Assembly: GCA_944474755.1 (NCBI GenBank)
Contig: OX104117.1
Location: 44,471,222 to 44,535,221, forward strand
Length of the DNA: 64,000 nt
DNA from: Limnoperna fortunei
Lineage: Eukaryota; Mollusca; Bivalvia; Mytilida; Modiolidae
Reading direction: 5' to 3'
The position numbers and the translations under genes were made by a program. Of this stretch, positions 1 through 11,200 are shown in pieces. The notes under the pieces were generated by a model. It did not search any database and was not told the origin of the DNA. It worked only from the letters and a program-made list of their open reading frames with translations. Positions within the stretch are counted from its first letter, which is position 1. Each line of letters begins with the position of its first letter.

Positions 1-450
1 AAAAAAAGCCCCTTAGAAATTATATGGAAAATTATTACCATTCTTCATAATCTTGTTCTTTCAAATTAAATGTTTAGGAGGAGTTGATTACACCTAAAAA
101 GAACCACCATGTTTGAAATGTGTTAAAAATGACTTAATCCCCATGTCTAGAAAAATGGGAAACATTTCTTGAACAATTTTATAAAATCAATAAGTTTGCA
201 ATCATTCTATGAAATTTCAAGGTTATAGGTTGAAAGCTGTAGGAGGAGTTGATTACACAAAATAAAGTATCCACTTCGTTAAAACTTCCTGACAAATGAC
301 TGTTTCCAAGTCAGAAAATTAAGAACAAATCCTTGAACAATTCCATAATAGTAGGTGCATAACTTAAATACATGTTCAATTTGTCTGTGAAGTCCAGAGA
401 TCAGGGTTAAAAACTGCAGGAGGAGTTGCTTACACAAAATAGGTACTCTA
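1..450. repeat. dispersed repeat with ~170-bp tandem units (GGAGGAGTTGATTACAC)
   Basis: Three diverged units each carry TAGGAGGAGTTGATTACAC or a close variant, near 75, 241 and 419, preceded by wording like 'agaaattcaaggttataggttgaaa'. An inverted single unit lies at about 12660-12735, and the motif recurs at 43618. This is a dispersed, non-coding family. Confidence 0.7.
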
Positions 451-479
451 TTTTCCCTGCCAACCCACCTTCACCATAC

Positions 480-960
480 TATAACCGGGGTTTCCATTTC
501 CTGCAACCTGGCCAAAACCAACACATATGGATCATTTTTATTATGTAATACCCTCCATATTGATATGAGTGTCTGTCCCTCTGTCCGTGCCTCGGTGGTT
601 TCCAGATGATAACTTGCAAACTTGTCAACATATTTTGTTTAAACTTTGCACAACTGTTTAGTACAATAAAATGAAGATTAAGTTCAATTCTCAGCACAGT
701 CCAATTCATAGTTTGCGACTCTTAGACCAATTCAAATGTTTTTTTGGTCAACAGTTGCTGGTTTCCAGATGATAACTTGAAAACTCGTCAACAGATTTTG
801 TTTAAACTTTGCACAGCTGTTATGTACTATCAAATGAAGATCAAATATAATTTTTAGCACAATCCCATTCTGCCTTGTGCCAATATAAAATTATTTTTAT
901 AGGTGCAAGGTCAAGGTCTTCTGAGATGGATTGTTATCATGATCAGCTGTTCCTATAGGC
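480..960. repeat. dispersed repeat with two ~163-bp tandem units
   Basis: The stretch beginning GGTTTCCAGATGATAACTTG occurs at about 597 and 760 and continues with matching wording through 'tttaaactttgcaca'. It is preceded by a 'gtctgtccctctgtccgt' head. No coding potential is supported. Confidence 0.65.
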
Positions 961-1040
961 TGATTTTAATTCAGTAAAATGTGTTCATAAAATTAAAAAC
1001 AATGCAACCTGGTGGAGTATCATTTAATGTCCCATCAAAT

Positions 1041-1964
1041 GCCCTATTTTTGTGAGTTATGCCTCTTAGAATTGTGTATTGGGGAGAAAATTGTCTAATG
1101 AGCATCCTCATGCCGGCATATCCAATGTAAGATTTTTATGAAATTTAAATCAATTGTTTGCATCAACAATATCTTGGAAAATTATAATAAATTGATTATC
1201 TTTTGTGGATTTATTCCCCTTGCAAATGTCAGTTATATGGAAAATTGTATTGTAAGCATTATCATGCCTACATTTCTTGTCAGATTTTCATGACATTTTA
1301 ATCAAATGTTTCTGTCATCTTGAATAAGTTTGAAAATGAGCACTCATTGATAACTTTTGTCCTGTAAGTGCTCTCAAACATAAATTTCTGGTCCAGTTTT
1401 TATGAAATTTTAATCAATTGCTTGTAAATAATATCTTGGACAAATTTGAAAATCAGCACAGATCAATTATATTTGTATGGTCCTTGTAAATGTAAACTAT
1501 TTATAAAGTCATCATGTTGAAGCTCTCTTGCCTACATTTCTTGTGTGATTTTTATGAAATTAATAATAAAATATGTATATCAATAATATCTTGCACCAGT
1601 TGGAAATGAGCACAGATTGATTATTTTTGTGGGAGTTATGGCCCTTGGATTTGTAAATTAAATGGAGAATTGTCATGTAAGTGCTCTTACACCTATATTT
1701 CTTGTGAGTTTTCTTAAAATTTAAATCAATTGTGTATATCAACAATATCTTTAATAATTTACAATCAATCATTTTTATGGGAGTTAGGCACTTGAAAATG
1801 TAAATCACATAGAACATTGTATATACATGCCAATGCTCCGGATTTCACCTGGAACCTCCGGAATTTGTTATCCGTGTCTGGGCTACCTGGTAGGTTGTTG
1901 GAATCACCGGGATTTCTTCTTTTTTCAGGAATAATTATAAAATGTGTGTTAAAACAGCCTTTCT
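1041..1964. repeat. segmental tandem duplication, copy 1 (left part)
   Basis: From 'ttgtgagttatgcctcttag' to 'aacagcctttct' this block matches 2476-3376 at very high identity, offset about 1426 bp. Inside are diverged units of about 125-155 bp, each with 'tttttatgaaatttaaatca'. Its continuation, 2369-2475, was split off by an insertion. Confidence 0.85.
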
Positions 1965-2368
1965 CTAATTTTGACGTAATATTTTAACCGCTTGACCGGT
2001 GTGGAAAAAATATTTCTCGTCACTAGTGAATTTGTTGTTCTCAGCAGTTGATTGGTTAAAAATAATAACGTCACAATAAGAACTCATGACGTCATAAACA
2101 AAACACCTTCCATTTACCGCGTATTCAAGTCATGAACGTAAAATTGGAGTTGGGAGATTTTGTACTTCGTTTCGCAAATTTACTACTTTTTAAAATTAGA
2201 GAAAGAGAATCTTACATTAGTACTCGTGGATTATCGGATTTCTCCAATCTCGATAGTTAAATTATGGAATTTTAAGTCCTCGCCAATGCTCGGACTTAAA
2301 ATTCCATAATTTAACTATCTCGACTGGAGAAATCCGATAATCCACTCGTACCAATGTAAGATCCTATA
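1965..2368. mobile_element. 404-bp palindromic MITE-like insertion with TTTCT target duplication
   Basis: This element interrupts copy 1 of the local duplication. The intact copy at 3372-3376 has one TTTCT, whereas here TTTCT occurs on both sides (1960-1964 and 2369-2373). The right part, 2209-2364, is a hairpin with arms of about 73 bp around 'tcgccaatgctc'. The element contains no ORF. A related, rearranged copy lies in reverse orientation at 9930-10420. Confidence 0.8.
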
Positions 2369-3480
2369 TTTCTAATTCTGCATTCACAAAATACATGTGT
2401 ATGTCAGCTAAAAAACCCTGGAGACGTTCTCAAATACCATAGAAAGACTCTAAACTTGTTTTTAGCCAGGGGTCTTTGTGGGTTATGCCTCTTAGAATTG
2501 TGTATTGGGGAGAAAATTGTCTTATGAGCATCTTCATGCTGACATATCCAATGTAAAATTTTTATGAAATTTAAATCAATTGTTTGCATCAACAATATCT
2601 TGGAAAATTATAATAAATTGATTATCTTTTGTGGATTTATTCCCCTTGCAAATGTCAGTTATATGGAAAATTTTATTGTAAGCATTATCATGCCTACATT
2701 TCTTGTCAGATTTTCATGACATTTTAATCAAATGTTTCTGTCATCTTGAATAAGTTTGAAAATGAGCACTCATTGATAACCTTTGTCCTGTAAGTGCTCT
2801 CAAACATTAATTTCTGGTCCAGTTTTTATGAAATTTTAATCAATTGCTTGTAAATAATATATTGGACAAATTTGTAAATCAGCACAGATCAATTATATTT
2901 GTATGGTCCTTGTAAATGTAAACTATTTATAAAGTCATCATGTTGGAACTCTCTTGCCTACATTTCTTGTGTGATTTTTATGAAATTAATAATAAAATAT
3001 GTATATCAATAATATCTTGCACCAGTTGGAAATGAGCACAGATTGATTATTTTTGTGGGAGTTATGGCCCTTGGATTTGTAAATTAAATGGAGAATTGTC
3101 ATGTAAGTGCTCTTACACCTATATTTTTTGTGAGTTTTCTTAAAATTTAAATCAATTGTGTATATCAACAATATCTTTTATAATTTACAATCAATCATTT
3201 TTATGGGAGTTAGGCACTTGAAAATGTTAATCATATAGAACATTGTATATACATGCCAATTCTGTGGATTTTGCCCGGAACCTCCGGAATTTTTTATCCT
3301 GGTAGGTTGTTGGAATCTCCGGGATTTCTTCTTTTTTCAAGAATAATTATAAAATGTGTGTTAAAACAGCCTTTCTAATCCTGCATTCACAAAATACATG
3401 CGTATGTCAACTCAAAAAACCCTGGAGACACTCTCAAATACCATAGAAAGACTCTAAAATCGTTTTCAGCTGGGGGTCTT
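2369..3480. repeat. segmental tandem duplication: displaced right end of copy 1 (2369-2475) and whole copy 2 (2476-3480)
   Basis: 2369-2475 matches 3372-3480 (shared wording 'accatagaaagactctaaa'), while 2476-3376 matches 1041-1964. Copy 2 lacks about 15 bases near 3295 that copy 1 has. The block is non-coding. Confidence 0.85.
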
Positions 3481-3482
3481 TG

Positions 3483-3500
3483 CCCCCCCCCCCCCCCCCC
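3483..3500. repeat. poly-C tract (18 C)
   Basis: A homopolymer run sits at the edge of the duplicated block. It creates a spurious poly-proline reading frame. Similar G/C runs occur near 16818, 20428, 22163, 37096 and 38417. Confidence 0.9.
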
Positions 3501-4680
3501 TCTGCCCCCACCAAGGTTTTTCCTAGGACCCACTGGGACCACAAATATGTTGGCAAGTATGCATTGTATTTCATGAATTTTTATCAAAGACCTTTTCTAC
3601 AATATCAGAGAGATGAAGTGAATAATTGCCAGAGTTCCATCAAGTTCTCCTGTCAGTCTACTTTTAAACAGTTAAGATTACTTCATTGCTCTTGCAAATC
3701 TACCGTATGTGGGTCAAGGGGAGCATTAGAACACTTATTTTATTTTCACAGAAAAGTCACTACTATCTGCCTTCTAAACAAAACTTAAGGCTTTAATCTT
3801 AATTAGAAACTAATTTAACCAGAGAAATTGATATTGCCATCATCATCAGATTCATCTCGCTGATTACTAGTATGTGTACTGTACAATTACAGTTTAAGCT
3901 TTACAGCACATTATCTGTCCATTACTAATCTAATAAAGTCATTAGGCATCAATTAACGCTATCACATACCTAGTAACACAACAAACCATACTTCCTGATG
4001 TAGAAGCTAATGGAGAGCAAAATTGTGACCATTTTCAATAAACATTAATTCTAAGTGCCCTTTCACATTTTCTAGTATGTGGTGTTATATTAGCTTATCT
4101 TTGATTTTTATTACATTTCTCTGTAAAGGAGATAAACAAAACAAAAAGCTATTCTTTTTAATTACCCCAGTTATCATTAAAAGACAGAAAAACAGATGAT
4201 AAAAAAATTAAATGAAAAACAACAGGAAGGACAGTACTGTGGAAAAAACTGGCTTAGTACAGTTATAAGACTTTACATAGCTGGATTGAACCAGTTAATT
4301 GGACCAGTTCTCTGCCCCTATTTATGCCCCAACAAAACAGATGATTTGAAACAATAATACACACAAACACTAGAAAGTAACCAATCTATATATATCTTGT
4401 CTTAAACACAAAATTATAAGGTATGGTTTAACTGGTTTAAAAGATCCCAACCTGTCCCAGTTATTGCCCTTACAACACAGAAATGCAGAATGTATCCAAC
4501 AAATAATACTGCAAAATGAAGAACCACAGAAATAAAAAAAGAACCTAGGTCAAGTACAAATTTTATAATTCATTAATACATTTAGGCAGGATGTAATTGG
4601 AGACTGCAGTGGCGGGTTAGTTTCTTTTGGGAACATACTAAATGTAGTATTTCAATGACAAATTTAATTTGTATGAAAAC
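3501..4680. other. non-coding, presumably DXO intron
   Basis: AT-rich sequence without a supportable exon. I searched for the preceding DXO exon (the E-x-K motif) and did not find one. Confidence 0.5.
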
Positions 4681-4683
4681 TAT

Positions 4684-4930
4684 TTCTAAGGGCCTGCCAC
4701 TTAGTGGCAGACGATGTATACTGATCAGTCTGTTTGTCCATCTGTGCATCTGTCTATCTTTCATCTTGCCTGGGAGATAACTTTTTTATCTTTTGAGGTA
4801 TGCTTTTGATATTTGGTATATGGGTAGATAATATCACAGCGATGTGGCACATACCACGGTCGATGACCTTTAACCTCAAGGTCAGTGGGACCCACAGAGA
4901 TGTATACCATCTTACTAATATCTAGTTTTA
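4684..4930. repeat. dispersed repeat, 'cacttagtggcagacgatg' head
   Basis: It shares 'taacttttttatcttttgag', 'gtagataatatca' and 'acctcaaggtcagtgggacc' with the larger copy at 24150-24845. Non-coding, same orientation. Confidence 0.75.
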
Positions 4931-5101
4931 GAAAACATATTCAAACATATGTAACGTTTCTGTAGAAATATGTTTTACTTTCAAACATTCATTTGATGAA
5001 GATCCTTGGAGTCTTACTCTAGAATATTTCAAAACTGTATAATAACAATATAGATAGTTGGTAGGAAATCAATGTAAACTTAAACATTTTTGTTCTTACA
5101 G

Positions 5102-5237
5102 GTTTAAGTTAATAAAATGGTGGGCACAGAGTTATTTGGTTGGTATACCTAAGATAGTCTGTGGTTACAGAGATGATAATGGAATGGTTCACAGATTAGA
5201 GACTATGAACACATTAGATATTCCTAACCAAGTCCAG
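5102..5237 (+). CDS. DXO: DXO exon (antepenultimate region, KWWAQ/GYRD motifs)
   Basis: A pyrimidine-rich tract ending in acag at 5098-5101 precedes the exon, and gtacag at 5238 follows it. The first base completes a codon split with an exon not seen. Codons from 5103 give 45 residues ending PNQVQ and finish on a codon boundary. The open frame runs on past the donor to 5333, but the family resemblance stops at the GT. Confidence 0.92.
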
Positions 5238-8200
5238 GTACAGCCATTTAATATTATACAATTATTTTCTTTCATATCACTATCAGGATTTCTCTACCTG
5301 AGAAAATGTAATATTCATCGAGCCACTAGTTGAGGTGAATATACATTTTTTAGGGTTGAGAAATACTGATAACGACCACATATCAAAGTCAGTAATTGTA
5401 ATTATTACATGAATAGAATTTTGTGTGTTTTTGATTGGTCTAAAAACAACTTTTGGGTCGCGAAATTACATAAAATGTTTGTTCCGCTGCATAGTAGTCA
5501 AGCGGAATACGATATCGACCTGATTGTTATGTTTTAGCCAATCAGAATAGCCGTCTTAACAAATTCATTCGTCCAATCAAATCGATATCAAAATGCAGTA
5601 TTAAATAAAAAATATTAAGAGTAACAACAATTACAAAATGTAAGCAGGGGCTCCAGTAGAAAAGGCATCCTCTGTTTTTCTGATCAAGGGAGATGGTGGT
5701 TTTATTCATGTAATAAAACAATTAATCACTTTGATATACGGTTGCTATCAGGATTGATCAGCCCTCAAAAATGTATATTCACCTTTCCTAGCGGCTCGGT
5801 GTATATTAAATTTTCTCTGGCTGATAAATCCTGATAGCGACCTATATCAAAGTCATTAATTGTATACTGTTACTGTTACTTTTGTTACATGAATAAAACC
5901 AACAAATACTTGTATTTCATAGCAAATATGTTAGCAGCTGAAGCATCCATTGTTGTTGACAAGATTTTTGTGTTTCAACAACACATACATGAATCAGATC
6001 AGAAACAAGTTAATATTGGATTCTGCTTGACTGCTTGTGCAGCAGACAAAACATACCATATTTTAATGCAATTTGAGTACTTTTGCGATTTGACGTGACC
6101 CTAAAGTAGTTTCTAGACCAATAAAAAACATGCAAAATTCTATTCATGTAATAATGTTCAATAGTGTTTGGTATCACATGTTTTACCCTACTCCTAGCCT
6201 ACATAATCATTTAATGTCTGTACATGTATCAACATCCTAAACTAAACTGCTGCCATGTTTAAATTATACTAGTACATGGTACAGTACCTCAATGTTATAC
6301 CACACCTTGATAATGGCGGTCCTTCACGTACATTTCATTATTATCAACAGTCCACTTACAATTTTAAAGGCTGTAATCAGCTCTGTCTGAATTACACTCT
6401 CAAGTTCCTTATTGACGATGAATTCAAAAAAAATAATAGCAGAATACAATTAACTTTCTTCTGCATTTTTAGCCAATACATTGTTGACCTGGCATTTACA
6501 AATACACAGAATAAAGTTTACATATACATACACATATCTGATTTCAATCAATTAAATCAACATATTTTTAATACATAATTCTACCTTCTCACAGTGTAAC
6601 TAACCAAGTTTCTTTATGGTATCTAATTAAATTAATCGCAATAACTGAAAATTTGTTTGCAGCATCTTAATCCCTTTTACATCTGATTTATTGCACTTTT
6701 TACTGGAATTTGAAAAATGACTGGTTCCACATTGAACTGCTTGCCCTTCCATAGCACCTTAGTTTAACCCACAATTTGGTATGGAGCTTTTGTTGCTCTA
6801 CTTTAGAACTCTATGTTAATGATTGTTATATTTTAGCATTAGAATGCAGTTTGATATATTTTTAGATGTATTTTTTTTACAGGATCTGAGAGACCCTTGG
6901 AAACCGAACATTACGTTGAACTTTTTAGACCAATTGCTTTCATTTGTAAAAGCAAATGTCAAGGATGATAATCCCAGGTAAGAATGTCTTCTGTATCAGA
7001 ATAGTCACATAGGATGATAATCCCAAGTAAGAATGTCTTCTGTATCAGAATAGTCACATAGGATGATAATTGCAGGTAAGAATGTCTTCTGTATCAGAAT
7101 AGTCACATAGGATGATAATCCCAGGTAAGAATGTCTTCTGTATCAGAATAGTCACATAGGATGATAATCCCATGTAAGAATGTCTTCTGTATCAGAATAG
7201 TCACATAAGATGATAATCCCAGGTAAGAATGTCTTCTGTATCAGAATAGTGACATGGGATGATAATCCAAGGTAAGAATGTCTTCTGTATCAGAATAGTC
7301 ACATAAGATGATAATCCCAGGTAAGAATGTCTTCTGTATCAGAATAGTCACATAGGATGATAATCCCAGGTAAGAATGTCTTCTGTATCAGAATAGTCAC
7401 ATAAGATGATAATCCCATGTAAGAATGCCTTCTGTATCAGAATAGTGACATGGGATGATAATCCCATGTAAGAATGTCTTCTGTATCAGAATAGTCACAT
7501 AGGATGATAATCCCAGGTAAGAATGTCTTCTGTATCAGAATAGTGACATAGGATGATAATCCCAGGTAAGAATGTCTTCTGTATCAGAATAGTCACATAG
7601 GATGATAATCCCAAGTAAGAATGTCTTCTGTATCAGAATAGTCACATAGGATGATAATCCCATGTAAGAATGTACATGTCTTCTGTATCAGAATAGTCAC
7701 ATAGGATGATAATCCCAAGTAAGAATGTCTTCTGTATCAGAATAGTCACATAGGATGATAATCCCAAGTAAGAATGTCTTCTGTATCAGAATAGTCACAT
7801 AGGATGATAATCCCATGTAAGAATGTCTTCTGTATCAGAATAGTCACATAGGATGATAATCAGGTAAGAATGTCTTCTGTATCAGAATAGTCACATAGGA
7901 TGATAATCCCAGGTAAGAATGTCTTCTGTATCAGAATAGTCACATAGGATGATAATCCCATGTAAGAATGTCTTCTGTATCAGAATAGTCACATAGGATG
8001 ATAATCCCATGTAAGAATGTCTTCTGTATCAGAATAGTCACATAAGATGATAATCCCAGGTAAGAATGTCTTCTGTATCAGAATAGTCACATGGGATGAT
8101 AATCCCATGTAAGAATGTCTTCTGTATCAGAATAGTCACATAAGATGATAATCCCATGTAAGAATGTCTTCTGTATCAGAATAGTCACATAAGATGATAA

Positions 8201-11200
8201 TCCCATGTAAGAATGTCTTCTGTATCAGAATAGTCACATAAGATGATAATCCCATGTAAGAATGTCTTCTGTATCAGAATAGTCACATAAGATGATAATC
8301 CCATGTAAGAATGTCTTCTGTATCAGAATAGTCACATAAGATGATAATCCCATGTAAGAATGTCTTCTGTATCAGAATAGTCACATAAGATGATAATCCC
8401 AGGTAAGAATGTCTTCTGTATCAGAATAGTCACATAAGATGATAATCCCAGGTAAGAATGTCTTCTGTATCAGAATAGTCACATAGGATGATAATCCCAG
8501 GTAAGAATGTCTTCTGTATCAGAATAGTCACATAGGATGATAATCCCAGGTAAGAATGTCTTCTGTATCAGAATAGTCACATAGGATGATAATTGCAGGT
8601 AAGAATGTCTTCTGTATCAGAATAGTCACATAGGATGATAATCCCAGGTAAGAATGTCTTCTGTATCAGAATAGTCACATAGGATGATAATCCCATGTAA
8701 GAATGTCTTCTGTATCAGAATAGTCACATAAGATGATAATCCCAGGTAAGAATGTCTTCTGTATCAGAATAGTCACATAGGATGATAATCCCAGGTAAGA
8801 ATGTCTTCTGTATCAGAATAGTCACATAGGATGATAATCCCATGTAAGAATGTCTTCTGTATCAGAATAGTCACATAAGATGATAATCCCAGGTAAGAAT
8901 GTCTTCTGTATCAGAATAGTCACATAAGATGATAATCCCATGTAAGAATGTCTTCTGTATCAGAATAGTCACATAGGATGATAATCCCATGTAAGAATGT
9001 CTTCTGTATCAGAATAGTCACATAAGATGATAATCCCAGGTAAGAATGTCTTCTGTATCAGAATAGTCACATAGGATGATAATCCCATGTAAGAATGTCT
9101 TCTGTATCAGAATAGTCACATAAGATGATAATCCCAAGTAAGAATGTCTTCTGTATCAGAATAGTCACATAAGATGATAATCCCATGTAAGAATGTCTTC
9201 TGTATCAGAATAGTCACATAAGATGATAATCCCAGGTAAGAATGTCTTCTGTATCAGAATAGTCACATAGGATGATAATCCCAGGTAAGAATGTCTTCTG
9301 TATCAGAATAGTCACATAAGATGATAATCCCATGTAAGAATGTCTTCTGTATCAGAATAGTCACATAAGATGATAATCCCATGTAAGAATGTCTTCTGTA
9401 TCAGAATAGTCACACTTGAATGTATGTTATGTCTAGATTATGCTTCAGAATTTTTAACACAGAAATCGGCTAGAAACATGCTTTTTACCAAGAAATGTAT
9501 TTCATTATTACAGGATAAAAACAATACTTTCTGCCTATCATGCAAGAAATACTCGACTGAGTCTCATGAAATACTCGACTGAGTCTCAAGAGATACTCGA
9601 CTGAGTCTTAAGAAATACTCGACTGAGTCTCATGAAATACTAGACTGAGTCTCTTGAAATACTCGACTGAGTCTCAAGAAATACTCTATTGCACGAGTCT
9701 CAAGAAATACTCTACTGAGTCTCAAGAAATACTCGACTGAGCCTTATATTCCTAAATGTTTTTTTTAGACTGGCAAATAAACCTTATATTAACTGACAAT
9801 AGCCTATATTTTATATTTATTTATATAGTTTCACAAGGTTAAATCTATATTTATATATTGACTCTTACATTGGCATGAAGGAATTATCAGAGTTCTTCAA
9901 TTGAGATATTTAAATTAAGGAATTAAAGAAGTAAAATTCCATAATTTAACTGTTAAGTTTTAAGAAATCTGATAATCCAAGAGTACTTGCGTAAGATTCG
10001 GTTTCTCTTATTTTAAAAAGTGGAAAATTTGCTAAATCACATTCTACCAACCCAATTTAATGGTATTGAATTAATGTCTGGTATTTGGTTAACATTTTTT
10101 ATTTGGCAGAAGAACAGCTTAAACTAATACAAAAAAACCTGGCAATTAATATTTTATAAAGATTATGGTTTTTTTTCATAAATTTTTTGGTTACTGACAG
10201 TACTATTTTTTCTCTTATGTCAGATGTGCTGAATCTAAAGGAAGTTAATTGTAGTTGTATTTTTTTTTGTTTATGACTTTATGACCTCTCGATTTTTTCT
10301 CATGATTTTATTGTTATTGCTTTAGATGAGAACCAAATATTCACTATTTACGCCAAATATATTTTTTCAACACCGGTCAATTGGTTTGAATATTACGTAA
10401 AAATTAGAGAAATATTATTTAATGAACTATTACTAAGGAATTATTTGGAAATATTTCCATCTGAATAATATTAATATTACAGGGTTGAAGCATGATTTTA
10501 TTTAAGTTTCAAATACTGATAAAAATTTAGCAACTTTTCTTACGCCTCTGCAGTGAATAAATGTGTAAGCTGTAGGAGTTAATTATGACAAAGTAGTGCT
10601 TGTGGTCAGATCCTTGGATAAATAATCACATGACCTTTTCTTAATAGCTTATCAATTAGTCAGATATTGAAAGTTTTGTTGTCACTTTACTGAATGATTT
10701 GTGATTGAATGTTGTTAAATAGATTGGCCAAAGTCTGGCACTGATAAATCATGTGATAGGGTTCATTGACCTTTAGACTAAGTGTTTGTGGAGGTTAGTG
10801 TACTGGTCAAAAGTCAGGTTAGTTGAACACATGGGAATAAAGTTTTTTTATGTGCTAGTAAATAGTAAATACATTTTAAAACCACTGGAAAATGCCAGTT
10901 CATACCAGAAAAATCAGCATAGAAGATGAGCATATTGGTTTTGTTTACCAAACTGGTTTGCTTTTAGACCAAATTCATTCAACTAGTACAAGAGAATATT
11001 GTGGTTAATTTTGAAGATAAGAAAAAAATATGACAATTACAATGATTTTTAAGGTGAAAGACAAAAGGGGGATAACTCTCAAGTATATCAATGTTACTCA
11101 AAACCTGGGAGTAGTATAACTGACTTGATTTATAGGTTCCTGTCAAAACCTGACAAGATTTATAGTAAAAATTATGTATTTGTACCAGGCTTAAACAAGT

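Noticed and set aside
3480..3788. 102-codon ORF starting with poly-proline
   Set aside because: The prolines come from an 18-base poly-C tract at a repeat boundary; the rest has no recognisable similarity.
3501..5101. Preceding DXO exon with the catalytic E-x-K motif
   Set aside because: I scanned all three + frames for the expected motif and a two-base exon end before the 5102 acceptor and found none convincing.
5889..6098. 69-codon ORF in the DXO intron
   Set aside because: It lies in the right arm of an inverted-repeat element. Too short, no transposase motif.
6964..9413. CRISPR-like array
   Set aside because: The whole 49-bp unit is repeated with no unique spacers, and it starts inside a eukaryotic exon. 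It is a minisatellite.
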